Of a stretch of 64,000 bases of DNA, positions 34,801 through 43,123 are shown in pieces; the first letter of the stretch is position 1, and each line of letters starts with the position of its first letter. The notes below the pieces were generated by a model. It ran no database searches. It had not been told where the DNA came from and worked only from the letters and a program-made list of their open reading frames with translations. Origin of the DNA: Branchiostoma floridae. Its lineage: Eukaryota; Chordata; Leptocardii; Amphioxiformes; Branchiostomatidae. The DNA is taken from positions 2,601,460 through 2,665,459 of the forward strand of contig NC_049980.1 of assembly GCF_000003815.2 (NCBI RefSeq). Direction: 5' to 3'. The position numbers and the translations under genes were made by a program.

Positions 34801-37800
34801 ACTGCGTGTGTCCATCTCGCCGCTGTGGCTAAAGCTGGAGTAAGTAGCTTCATTGTCAGGTCCGATGACGACAACTCGGACGACAGTATGCCTGGTGGCT
34901 ACGTACCCACAAAGATGAACGGTGATACAAAGAACAGACACATGAAGGAAACTACCCCAGCAGCACCATTCCCTACGTCGTCGTTGGGCGTAACAGCGAC
35001 TTTACCAGAGATTTTCCCCGGGGTACCACACAGTCCACACTTCGAAGCTACGTCAACCGACGTCAATGAGACCGCATTTGTCATACCGAGCACATCCCGA
35101 ACTGTTGGCGGTAAATTGTGCGGTTTTGCCGCCGGTGTCCTTGATGACGATGCAGATGAAAACAATGAGCGAGCAGAGAACAGATTTCCTGATTCAAGCA
35201 TTCGGTGCGTCATTTTCCCTGAATCATCATCGCCTGAAAGTGAAGCCATATCCATCGGTAACTCTGACAGTCAGATAATCTGGCAAATGCATTTGTTGCA
35301 CGGTGGCATATCAGCTTTTAGGCTTCGGGAAACAATAGCTTACATCGACCAGTTTCCGCAAAATTCTCCTGTAATTCGCATTCAACTCTTTGTCATGGTA
35401 AGCAAGGCTTTAGTTTGATAAATGCAAATTAAAGGTGCCAGTACGAATGGAGTAAGAAGTTCTGTGGGGAGGTACTGCAAGAGAACACATGATAAACTCT
35501 GCGTATCTTAATTGTTCATATGGTGAAAAAGTAGATTGCAAGCTACCTTTTATTTGCTGTGCCGCTGAGTGTGCGAGTGTCAGCTACATTTTGGTTACAT
35601 TTTAGTAAGCTAAGCCATATCTAGGCTCGCTGACTCCAGCCTTGTCAAGGAATGATCAATCCACCGCTTGTGATATAATGTTGCCAACACAGATACAATC
35701 AATTATATATTACGATATATTTCACATATAGATAGAAGATGAATCTATAGGAACTGTTGCAAAAATTTGTCTTTTCTACATTCTCGCAGAATCTGGAAGC
35801 CAGTCAGGGTACATCATCACCGAGAGTTACACCATCGATGGAAGCGCGTCACAACAGCGGACACAGCGCGATGAAACGAATGGAACAGCAGGAGGTGTTG
35901 GCGATGGTCAGCTGGTGATAGGTGAAGCTCGAGCCGTTGATGCTCCTGGGCTTTCCGGCCCGAGACGAGTCATGACAGCTTCCGGGGAGTATGTGGTGGC
36001 GTCCGCAACATCCACGGTCCGTTGTAGCGGAGAGGAAGGCGACACGGCCATGGGGCTGACATCAGAAGGCCAGATGGCGACTACGAGGGCCACAGCTGAC
36101 GATCGCCCCGGTCTCTCAGGCCCGAAACGCATCCTTACCGCCTCAGGAGAGTATGTCATCGCAACATCCTCGGAAGAGCAGACAACAACTACGACGGCCA
36201 CAGCTGAGGACCGGCCCGGGCTCTCAGGTCCGAAACGCATCCTTACCGCCTCAGGAGACTATGTCATCGCAACATCCTCGGAAGAGCAGACAACAACTAC
36301 GACCGCCACAGCTGAGGATCGACCCGGGCTCTCTGGTCCGAAACGCATCCTTACCGCCTCAGGAGAGTATGTCATCGCAACATCCTCGGAAGATCAGACA
36401 ACAACTACGACGGTCCAGTCTGAAGATCGACCCTGTCCTTCAGGTCCGAAACGTATCCTTACTGCTTCAGGAGAGAATGTCGTAGTGACATCTTCGGAAG
36501 ATCAGACGAAGACTACAACAGTCAAAGCCGAGGACCGCTCTAGTCTTTCCGGTCCGAGACACGCCTTGACGTCCACAAGGGAGTATGTTGTAATGACTTC
36601 GTCTTCGGATGAGCAAACAACAACTACAACGGCCACACCTGAGGATCGACCCGGTCTCTCAGGCCCTAAACGCATCCTTACCGCCTCAGGAGAGTATGTC
36701 ATCGCAACATCCTCGGAAGAGCAAACAACTACGACGGCCAGAACCGAGGACCGACCCGGTCTCTCAGGTCCGAAACGCGTCCTTACACCTTCAGGAGAGT
36801 ATGTTGTAACATATTCGGAAGACCAGACGACGACGACCGTCCAGGTTGAAGATCACCCCGGTCTCTCCGGCCCGAAACGCGTCCTGACGGCTTCTGGGGA
36901 GTACGTCGTAGTAACTTCGTCTGAACACCGTACAGCATCTACAACCAAAGACGGCGTGAGCACTGAACAAGTGAAACGAGGGTCTAATGCTCGTGATGGT
37001 GGGATAGGAAGCTATCTTGGGACTGATGTTGTCGACGCCACCAAATCGACGTCGGGCGGCTACGTCGTTGAGTCGTCAACAAAAGAAGGGGTGTACGAGG
37101 GTCATGGGAAGGCGCAGAAGTATTCAGCTGACGTTATGGAGACGACAACAACAAAACGCCGATCGAAAGGAGGCATCGGCCACTCAGAAGGCCCACCGAT
37201 ATCCTACAGTTTACACCAGGAAACCCAAACGGTAAGTCAAACTGTTACTTTCTTATGGTGTACTGTGCTTTAGTAACGTGCTGTGTTCTGGATTGTCCCG
37301 ATCGGTATGCTTGAGATTGTCACCGGGTGCATGTGATGGTAAAGGGAACCCTCTGACGTAGCCGTGGCATGTCCATTTTGGTTTGTTTTGGTTTTGTTTG
37401 GTTTGGTTTAGAAAGAGGACCGTTCCTGCAAAGCGGCGACAGCAGTGATGCCTGTGCAATGGTGCAACGTAGTAGCGGTAATACCCCTGTCTCATTTGTC
37501 GAAATCGATTGGGCGACGATTCTGCAGCAATCGCCCGAGCCTCGCTTATGTAACTATAACTTTATTGCACAAAAATTGTACAAGGTACAAAGTATGGCTT
37601 ATATGTAACAAAGACCGTTTTCAGTTGAAAAGTACGCGCAACCCTCTGTCGATCTTAGATATGGTCGATCTTTCATCCATACGCACGGAGATCGTGGATA
37701 ATGTGACAGGGGTATAACCGTCATTCTTACTCTCCCGTCGCAGAGGAAAACTCTGGAGAAAGCTGATTTTGAGGAGGGAAGTGTGCCTTCCCGAGAAATC

Positions 37801-40800
37801 GTACAGGACAGAACAGCGGATTCACTGTCGTTTTCTGGGGACACGCACATGATGAGTGTACGAATGTGGGGAAAATTTCCCACCAAGCGAAGACAGATGG
37901 TAACATTGTCCTTTTTACAGTTCAGCTGGTGAGCTGGTGGAATGGGTTCTCGACGTGAGATGATATTTTTGATGGTGGCACATGGACATGGGGCCGGTGG
38001 TTGTCTGCATCTCATATCGTTAGTGAAGTCATCGCACAATTTAATGTAGTAGTGTTTTGCGATATAGAGACCTATATACACTGTGGTTACACTATTTTTC
38101 CTTATGCTGTTTCACAGTACGATGGTGATAGCAAGTTTGACCGGGTGATAGGGAGAAAGGGGGTGAACAAACCTGCGTATAGATATCTACAAAATGCGAC
38201 CTGTGCTGTATTTAACAGACCGCGGAAAAATTACTAAAAATTAAAAGTGAACATTTTATTTGTATTACAAGAACACCAGTGATAAGATTGTATCAGCGAC
38301 TTCGTCAATGGAGTCGAGCGAAACACAGACTTCAAGCACCATCACCAGAATACCGGAATCCAGTGTCAGTGTTTCCACATCCGACTCTACCTCTTCCGGT
38401 CCCACCACGAGCCCTTCCGGACCCGGTCTCAGCCCTTCCGGATCCAATGCTTCACTACAAACCCTGACAGAGTCCGACAATACTTTGCTGAATTCCCAGA
38501 TGGCGGTGCATTTCTGGGGGCGACGTGCTAACAGAAAAAGTTTACCATCGGTAAATGGATTGTGCAATGGTTGGCATGGCATTTTGCGGTGTATGTACAG
38601 GTCGGAAGCTTAAGGAAAATCGGTTCCTCTTGTCCAATAGCCGCTATGATACGAACGATGCCTAAGTTGTTTTACTTGCTGGATTCCAGGTTTTGTGCTC
38701 GGAGTTGCAGGGGCGAATGTCTTCCACCGATCCTAGGAAGAGTATGGTACGAATGCATGAATGCGAGCAGGGTAACACGTCATGCAACCACCGCATTCAG
38801 AGTTGGACAGAGCGAGGCCTACCAGTACCATAGATATAATTCTATCGACATCGTGTGACAAACTGCACGAAAGTAAAGTGCACTGGTTCCAGTGTCCAAA
38901 CACGAAACCTGCAACATTTGATTTTGTTCCTTTAATAATCATTTCAATTCACCTTCAGGGAACACCGACCTTGTCGGAGTTGAAGGCAGACCGATTTGGA
39001 GGGCCGTTTGCTGGAGACAGATTCACAAGTGACCCCATCACAACCATTACTTCAACCTCTACCTCAACAGAACGCACACGTACCAGCGACGGTGGTGCAA
39101 CACATCCTGTCACTGCCACCAGTACCTTCTCAACAACCAATAGAGCAGAGGTGCTACACAAATACTGACTAAACACTTTCTAATGCTACTGTCACTTCAA
39201 CTTCAGTAGTCATCCTTCTATTAGTCCCCACCAGGAGAAACGTAGAGGTGCCACATTGCTTGGGACTTGACAGCGCATTTTTGCGGCTTATGTGCCTCTC
39301 ATTACATTGGTGCGTCTTCTGGTATAAATTCGTGGTTCCGTGGAAAGATAGTGGTTGCAAATAGCTGTTTCTGGGGATTTTCTATCCTTTTCCTCTCCAA
39401 TGCTTGACCAATGCCTTTTTCGACGGAATTGTTGTTTTCAGGTTCAAGATATGTCGGAAGCGTCTGCAGAAAAATCCGGTTGGGGGCGCTTTTTCGGGCG
39501 GCAGTCAAGAGTTATCCGATCTATCCAGCACCGCACGCCGTCACACCACGCGTCCGGGTTTCGGCAACTGGAATCTAACTTCTGGGGCAAATCCGTCAGA
39601 CGGGAGAATACGCGGACGGTGAACCTGTTTTGTTTTCCCTTCGGGTTCATTGGTGCCGCCATGTTGGTTTTAGACGTCACGGGTCGGCAATCTTGTTTGA
39701 ACTTCTCATACACATACTTTCCGCGTATCCCACTATTTCGCTAGTACACGTACGGTCTAGGGCTACACATTTGTGAAACCTGGCCTTGCTTTGCTGTGTT
39801 GGGATGTAGATTTTAGTCTGCAATTTCCACACCGTTTCTTAAGGTGGTGATGGTTTCAACATTGCCTTGATAAATCTCCTTGGGAGTTCCTGGTGAGGCG
39901 AATATGGTACACAATTGGGCAGCACTGGCTGTGTGTCCCGCGCAAACCAATAGATAAATAAATCCGTAGGAATAAATAAATGAATCCGTACTAACATTCT
40001 TCAGTGTCATCTAACACAAAACATTACCTTCAGCAGAACCCGGCCAGTGCTACTGATCTCATAGGCAGGAGCTGGTGGAGTCGTCTGCTGGGTGTGCCCA
40101 GCGTTGCCGCCGTCTCCTCTGTTGACTCAATACAAGGCGTGGTAGGCATCGAATTCGGTTTACCCAGTTGCATAATACTGGTCGATTCTTGTTCGTTAAC
40201 CGCTGCTTTGTGGTGCTAGATAGCTTTTCGGTGAATAGAGATGCGAAAGGCAGCAGAACAGCAGCAAGACGAAGGGGAATATGATCTTCTGTGAGTTTGT
40301 TAATCGTGAAACTACGTCATGCCAGTTACGCGGAGGAAGTCCAACTTTCTTACGTACCGTAAGTGTCAATCGCGGTTTCCCGGGTGTAGAGGTCTGTAGA
40401 TGCCATCTCAGATGTGCTGGGAGTAGCTGTCTGTGTTTTGCCTTGATTTCTGCAGTAGCTAAGCCCCGTGCTTGGGTATTTGAAAGTTCTGTAACACATG
40501 TGATCACAGATTGTATGCATTTCATACATCGTATATAAGTATTTTCAACATGGTCAAATGTAACGTTACATGCTGCTATTTTTCATTCGTTCGTTATTTT
40601 TATGCCTTCTTTTATGTCATATCGTCTTGCAGTATCAACGATTGTACTATTGATGTACACTTATCAGACTAATTTGATTCACAGAATGATCATTTCAAGT
40701 TGGTGAAGCGATGGTGACGTCAACTTGACGATACAGCGTTGTCTTGACTAAAAGTGCATTATTTTGAGATGTTTGAGACGAAATTGTTGTTTTCAGGATC

Positions 40801-41926
40801 AGGATGACATGGATGCCTCTTCTGCAAAATCTGGCTGGTGGCGCTTTTTAACACGACAATCGACAACGTCAACTACAAGACATTCCTCCCAGGCCATACA
40901 ACGTGAGCTGACGTCAACTGGCTCGTCAGGAATGACGCAACTAGGGTCCAACTCTTGGGGCAAATCCACCAGGCGAGAAAACACGGGGATGGTAATTTGT
41001 TTGGGAAGCTCTGATTTGACCGCTTTTCTCCTATCGCTTTTTTGAACCTACAGACCTACAGAGCCATGGCATGAATTCCTCTAAGCAATGCGCTATACAT
41101 GCGTTTTTTGTCGCTTGTGCTGCTTGTAGGTTGCTTTAATGATCACAGCACCTTATACTCCTGTGCGTTTAGTGAAAGCGCAGAGAAGTGTTTTTTCCGC
41201 TTAATGACTGTCGCATGTTCCACTACTCGCAGGACTTCTCTTGGCAGGTTGGCAAGCATGCTGCAACATAGTGTGCTGTGGCACCGCCATGGAATTTCCA
41301 CGTTATTTTCTCTCTTCACCATTTGTCTACTAGCGCTTTTAAGGCAAATTATCAATGTAAAATTTAATTGCTTGTGGCTTTTCTGACAGCGTGGGGTTGA
41401 CGAGACCGACACAACAGCCGTTTCTGCTACACATACGACTGTTACTACTACTGGAAGGTAAGTCTTCTCACGTTGTACAACGAATATAAGTAAGTAAATA
41501 AGTGCACAAATTGATTTAACGAAACGGAAATTGATTACCATTCACAGAGAACTCTTGTACATGATTCAAATGTTTTCTGTTTTTGTAATTTAAAAGAACT
41601 GTTTATGAACGACCATTCTTTCGTTATTCATCTTCAGTGACGGTGCTAGTGGCAGTAAAAAAACCAGGAGGACTGGTGCCCGGCAACTCGTCGATGGAAG
41701 CGATAAGACCTCTCGGACCTGCCTCTCGCGGATTGGCCGCTTGTGTGTCTGGCTACTCCCGCTGCTTTTCCTCCTCCTCCTACTTTTCTTCCTCCTGTCC
41801 TCCCTGTTCCCGGGTGGGATGCTGGGGATGCTCCTGGGCTGGGAGAGAGGCAGCTGCCACTTGCAGAACAGCTTCCGCCAGTCCTGGCGGTTCATGCTTA
41901 GGCACAGGAGCCCCCCTCCCATCTGA
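16301..41926 (+). CDS. Intermediate-filament rod protein with C-terminal KASH domain (gene model)
   Basis: Proposed exons: 16301-16827, [one missing exon], 27980-28075, 28551-28616, 29707-29778, 30060-30161, 31707-31825, 32118-35257, 35790-37231, 37744-37899, 38272-38550, 38959-39150, 39442-39618, 40034-40141, 40797-40991, 41390-41457, 41638-41926. All introns are GT-AG and all visible junctions agree in phase except exon 1 to 27980, which needs a short exon of length 1 mod 3. With a 61-bp exon there the total divides by three, for about 2,360 residues. The order is head, IF rod, basic NLS-like stretch, Ser/Thr-rich tail with about 12 GPKR-type motifs, W-G-K cassettes, transmembrane helix, KASH tail. 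Known KASH domains bind SUN proteins between the two nuclear membranes; IF rods form coiled-coil dimers in the cytoplasm. The fusion suggests direct anchoring of filaments, or of the protein's own coiled coil, to the nuclear envelope. Weakest points are the first junction, the donor of the 3.1-kb exon, and several small tail exons. Confidence 0.75.
19470..19990. repeat. ~260-bp direct duplication
   Basis: Two diverged tandem copies share GTGACCAGCGGGGTGGGATC, TGATCAACACAAAGGC, GTTGCGTCATTTCTTTTTCA and AGAATCAATTCTTTCTGACA. They lie within the first intron of the IF-KASH gene. Confidence 0.8.
22676..22775. other. Assembly gap (100 N)
   Basis: Exactly 100 N, so the true size is probably unknown. 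A fragment CCGGAGTCTGGTAAAGACT lies upstream at about 22437; it resembles the terminus of the element at 23798-24336. Confidence 0.99.
23840..24183 (+). pseudogene. Partial transposon protein, C76/OTU-like cysteine protease domain (tentative)
   Basis: An open frame runs from GDIIFSGNPEECSQPAANAL through WTSTDLDGVLFQGDALY to YTLKKALEAAF and then into the gap. The pattern GD-x-N-x-C-S-Q-x-x-x-N-A-L followed by W-x-DLD-x-L-x-QGD-x-LY resembles, from memory, a papain-fold cysteine protease-like domain found in large eukaryotic mobile elements; the Cys in ECSQ would be the nucleophile. It lies inside the inverted-repeat element. No start codon is convincing and the 3' part is lost in the gap. The family call is tentative. 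Confidence 0.5.
24184..24283. other. Assembly gap (100 N)
   Basis: Gap inside the element at 23798-24336, directly after its coding fragment. The internal part of the element is missing. Confidence 0.99.
24453..25140. mobile_element. 688-bp non-autonomous inverted-repeat DNA element, copy B
   Basis: Same family as 8922-9788. The left end is GGCCATATTGATTTGATTAT and the right end its inverted complement, with TTA duplicated on both sides (24450-24452, 25141-25143). It differs from copy A mainly by lacking about 180 internal bases. It is inserted in the first intron of the IF-KASH gene. Confidence 0.88.
25153..25300. mobile_element. 148-bp fold-back element
   Basis: Arms ACAAGAGAGTCCAT...ATGGACTCTCTTGT enclose GGGTCATCTGTACGC and its inverse, then (TTACG)n on one side and (GTAAC)n on the other. 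It lies 12 bases after copy B of the 3-bp-duplication family. Confidence 0.8.
26487..26690 (+). pseudogene. Remnant of a small unidentified gene with two frame breaks
   Basis: ATG GCG begins MALEDQNTTFLRRSRVW. After one frame change comes FVVNEILKSCEAQG, and after a second IPEYLRKAGRDLAPD to ELDKLENGRVEKYGACNSL and TAA at 26688. AATAAA follows at 26793. The residue make-up looks protein-like through all three blocks, with single-base changes of frame between them. I do not recognise the protein. It could be a processed pseudogene, although no poly-A tail is seen, or a sequencing error in a real small gene. Confidence 0.4.
26930..27714. other. Assembly gap (785 N)
   Basis: Longest gap, about 265 bp upstream of the 96-bp rod exon. 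All long frames across it are made of N. The missing short exon of the IF rod probably lies here. Confidence 0.99.
27980..28075 (+). CDS. IF-KASH 96-bp rod exon (coil 1B)
   Basis: Phase 0 to 0, 32 codons, starting ELYDTKKAYKDAQENLRLRA and ending RTHEQ, flanked by TTCACAG and GTAAGA. Vimentin and desmin genes have 61-bp then 96-bp exons after exon 1. This exon has the same length and phase as their 96-bp exon. That supports both the IF assignment and a missing 61-bp exon. Confidence 0.85.
28551..31825 (+). CDS. IF-KASH rod exons 4-7 (end of coil 1B to end of coil 2)
   Basis: Four exons: 28551-28616 (EVKEVRKEILNISVELEKL), 29707-29778 (NTKVAIGVLGAQGELQQYV), 30060-30161 (NAQLQSEVHQVS to KREVELE) and 31707-31825 (TLHRSLEQQREEYEKLMHMK to TTIQY). 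Phases run 0, 0, 0, then 2 at the last donor. The last exon matches the conserved rod end (EYQxLLxxKxxLDxEI) through EYEKLMHMKLDLELAL, but the following TYRKLLEGEE motif is lost (KHHGLEYTTIQ). By my exon model the rod is about 50-60 residues shorter than the usual ~310, so coil 2 is short. Canonical filament assembly is therefore doubtful. Confidence 0.75.
28655..28960 (+). mobile_element. SINE, tRNA-related, in an IF-KASH intron
   Basis: A B-box-like ACAGGTTCAAAACC is followed by CCCTTAGGAAAGGCACTTGA, CACTTCACTCAGGTGAAAAT and GGGGTCCCGTGTTTGAGG. The AAAGGCACTT block is shared with the SINE at 1862-2000. Confidence 0.65.
30368..31706 (+). repeat. 28-bp minisatellite filling an IF-KASH intron
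   Basis: About 47 units of 28 bp, of the type CCTATTGACACCTGTCCCCA plus TGTCCTTG in the 3' half, and a diverged 5' half with CCTAACCCACTGACACCTGT. The array abuts the exon at 31707: the last unit runs directly into GCTCAG, so it supplies the pyrimidine-rich tract of the acceptor. Confidence 0.95.
32118..35257 (+). CDS. IF-KASH large tail exon: NLS-like stretch, Ser/Thr-rich repeats, three GPKR motifs
   Basis: The acceptor TTCCAG joins in phase 2: Y, then a split Asp codon, then VHDWSPSHRK. About 20 residues in is RRRPLHEINHSNKKRK, a bipartite NLS-like stretch placed where lamins carry theirs. The rest is Ala/Gly/Ser/Thr/Val-rich, with 9-residue repeats like TSTPTVTST near 33000-33200 and SGGVTP-type repeats near 33540-33720. 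Three copies of a motif occur: GPKRVLLSSGEYS, SPQRVLLSSDEFVVVD and GPERIITPSGEYV. The frame stays open to a TGA at 35416. The donor at 35257/35258 (TCG/GTAACT) gives the phase 1 needed by the next exon. A stronger-looking donor at 35398 (ATG/GTAAGC) does not fit in phase. Retaining the intron would give a protein without KASH. Confidence 0.75.
35790..37231 (+). CDS. IF-KASH repeat exon: nine ~36-residue units
   Basis: The acceptor CTCGCAG begins with two bases of a codon. The exon reads SGSQSGYIITESYTIDGS and then nine units like GLSGPKRILTASGEYVIATS followed by EEQTTTTTATAEDRP. Units two to four and seven are almost identical, while five and six are diverged (GPRHALTSTREYVV). The unit is about 108 bp in DNA. 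A degenerate STSGGYVVESS follows. The donor ACG/GTAAGT is strong and phase 0. The same core motif in the previous exon links the two exons as parts of one gene. Confidence 0.85.
37744..37899 (+). CDS. IF-KASH tail cassette 1
   Basis: Phase 0-0 exon of 52 codons between CGTCGCAG and GTAACA. It reads RKTLEKADFEEGSVPSREIV and ends with VRMWGKFPTKRRQM. The W-G-K motif near its 3' end recurs in later cassettes. Confidence 0.65.
38272..38550 (+). CDS. IF-KASH tail cassette 2
   Basis: Phase 0-0, 93 codons, Ser/Thr/Pro-rich (TTSPSGPGLSPSGSNASLQT), ending AVHFWGRRANRKSLPS before GTAAAT. It has the same W-G-basic motif close to the donor as its neighbours. Confidence 0.65.
38959..39150 (+). CDS. IF-KASH tail cassette 3
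   Basis: Phase 0-0, 64 codons after CCTTCAG: GTPTLSELKADRFGGPFAGD, then a Thr/Ser-rich stretch (TSTSTSTERTRTSD). The donor GTGCTA is weak and the W-G-K motif is absent, so the 3' boundary is uncertain. Confidence 0.5.
39442..39618 (+). CDS. IF-KASH tail cassette 4
   Basis: Phase 0-0, 59 codons. It starts VQDMSEASAEKSGWGRFFGR and ends LESNFWGKSVRRENTRT. It is homologous to the cassette at 40797-40991 over its whole length, and the intron bases before it (AATTGTTGTTTTCAG) are the same, so exon and splice site were duplicated together. Confidence 0.75.
40034..40141 (+). CDS. IF-KASH tail cassette 5
   Basis: Phase 0-0, 35 or 36 codons; AG pairs at 40033 and 40036 are both usable acceptors and differ by one Gln. 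It contains NPASATDLIGRSWWSRLLGV, a short form of the SGWWRF motif. The donor is GTAGGC. Confidence 0.6.
40797..40991 (+). CDS. IF-KASH tail cassette 6
   Basis: Phase 0-0, 65 codons. It starts DQDDMDASSAKSGWWRFLTR and ends LGSNSWGKSTRRENTGM before GTAATT. It is a duplicate of the cassette at 39442-39618. Confidence 0.75.
41390..41457 (+). CDS. IF-KASH penultimate exon
   Basis: Sixty-eight bases from phase 0 to phase 2, RGVDETDTTAVSATHTTVTT, acceptor TGACAG and donor GTAAGT (strong). It ends in AG, which joins the T of the last exon to make Ser. Confidence 0.7.
41638..41926 (+). CDS. IF-KASH last exon: transmembrane helix and KASH tail
   Basis: The acceptor is ATCTTCAG. A basic stretch (GSKKTRRTGARQ, later LSRIGRLC) precedes a hydrophobic helix (VWLLPLLFLLLLLFFLLSSL). 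A 38-residue tail follows, with one Cys, then NSFRQSWRFMLRH and the end SPPPI, and TGA at 41924-41926. This is the KASH signature: a single C-terminal transmembrane span, about 30-40 luminal residues, a Cys about 22 residues from the end, and a terminal PPPX. In nesprins the corresponding region reads NNFARSFHPMLRY before GPPPL. The final four residues bind the SUN pocket and the Cys can form a disulfide with SUN; both features are present. I am confident in the domain. Its link to the rod rests on the exon phases upstream. Confidence 0.9.
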
Positions 41927-43013
41927 TCACGTGATGATCACATGGTCCTCACGTGTCTATATCCTGATCACGTGGAGACCACATGGCCGCCACATGCTTA
42001 CATTTTGATATTAAATGTCAAAAGCAGTTGGTAATCATGAAAATGGTATAGGCCAGATATCTTGTAACAGCTACAAATTTAATGTTCTTGAGCTTAGCTT
42101 GTCCTGTATTTGTGTGCGTTCACACTGCGAATAAGATAAGAATGGGACATTTTAGCTAAGCGTATGTACCAATACATCTCAGGTCTAGATTGCGACCTGC
42201 ACTTCCATGTCTAGAGATTAAAAGACATGTTGTTCATGCATTGGATCGTACATGTTCTGTTGGTCGATGGGGCAATACCAGCAATCTTTGTGTTCCCTAT
42301 CATTATAATCATCTGTTTACAGTTGTCTCTTGATGATGAGAGTTCTCCGATATTATTTTTCAATTAAAGGTGGAGGTGAATGTATTTGAAAGGGAATGAG
42401 ATCATTCTATGCAATACTTTCGTAGGGTCTTCCAAAAATTGTGTAAAATGTAACTTTGCTTAATGCAAAATGCACAAACATTGGATATAGGTAAACTAGC
42501 TATAATTCTTAAATATATAGATTATGCTTATATATTTGCATATATTAACATGTGGCCTTTACAATTGACATTTGGACCAAATTGCTATGTGAGGTGCAGT
42601 GGTCATTGGTGGAATAACGTGTTTAAGGAGTGGTAGTATTTATTACATTTGTATGAGTAAGAAATGTATTTTCCTCGTCCTCGGCTCATTCTCTACTTGA
42701 CATGTTTGAGAAGCGCCTTGCGATTTTGTGTGTACGTACAAACGCACATGAAGCTTTTCGTTGTGTTTTGATGTATCATCGAAAGAAAATTGACCGTACT
42801 GGATCAGATCTTTGAACGGACGTATAGCTGTAGGGAGAGCATGGTTGTGATTATTGTTCATGTACGTAGCTTGATATTGGTGCCTCTTCTATTGGTGCAA
42901 TATTTACTTGTTTTCGGTCGAACAGACGATGCATTCTGGTGGCCTAAAAGTGGATTTTATTTTGGTGAATAAACCTACCATGGAGATGTGTTTCCGTCAT
43001 TTGTATCTGATAG

Positions 43014-43123
43014 AGAATGAATGAATGAATGAATGAATGAATGGATGGATGGATGGATGGATGGATGGATGAATGAATGAATGAATGAATGAACGAATGA
43101 ACGATCGAATGAATAAATGAATG
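43014..43123. repeat. Tetranucleotide microsatellite
   Basis: (GAAT)n, then (GGAT)n, then (GAAT)n again, about 110 bp. It yields a false His/Ser/Phe/Ile-rich frame on the minus strand. Confidence 0.95.
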
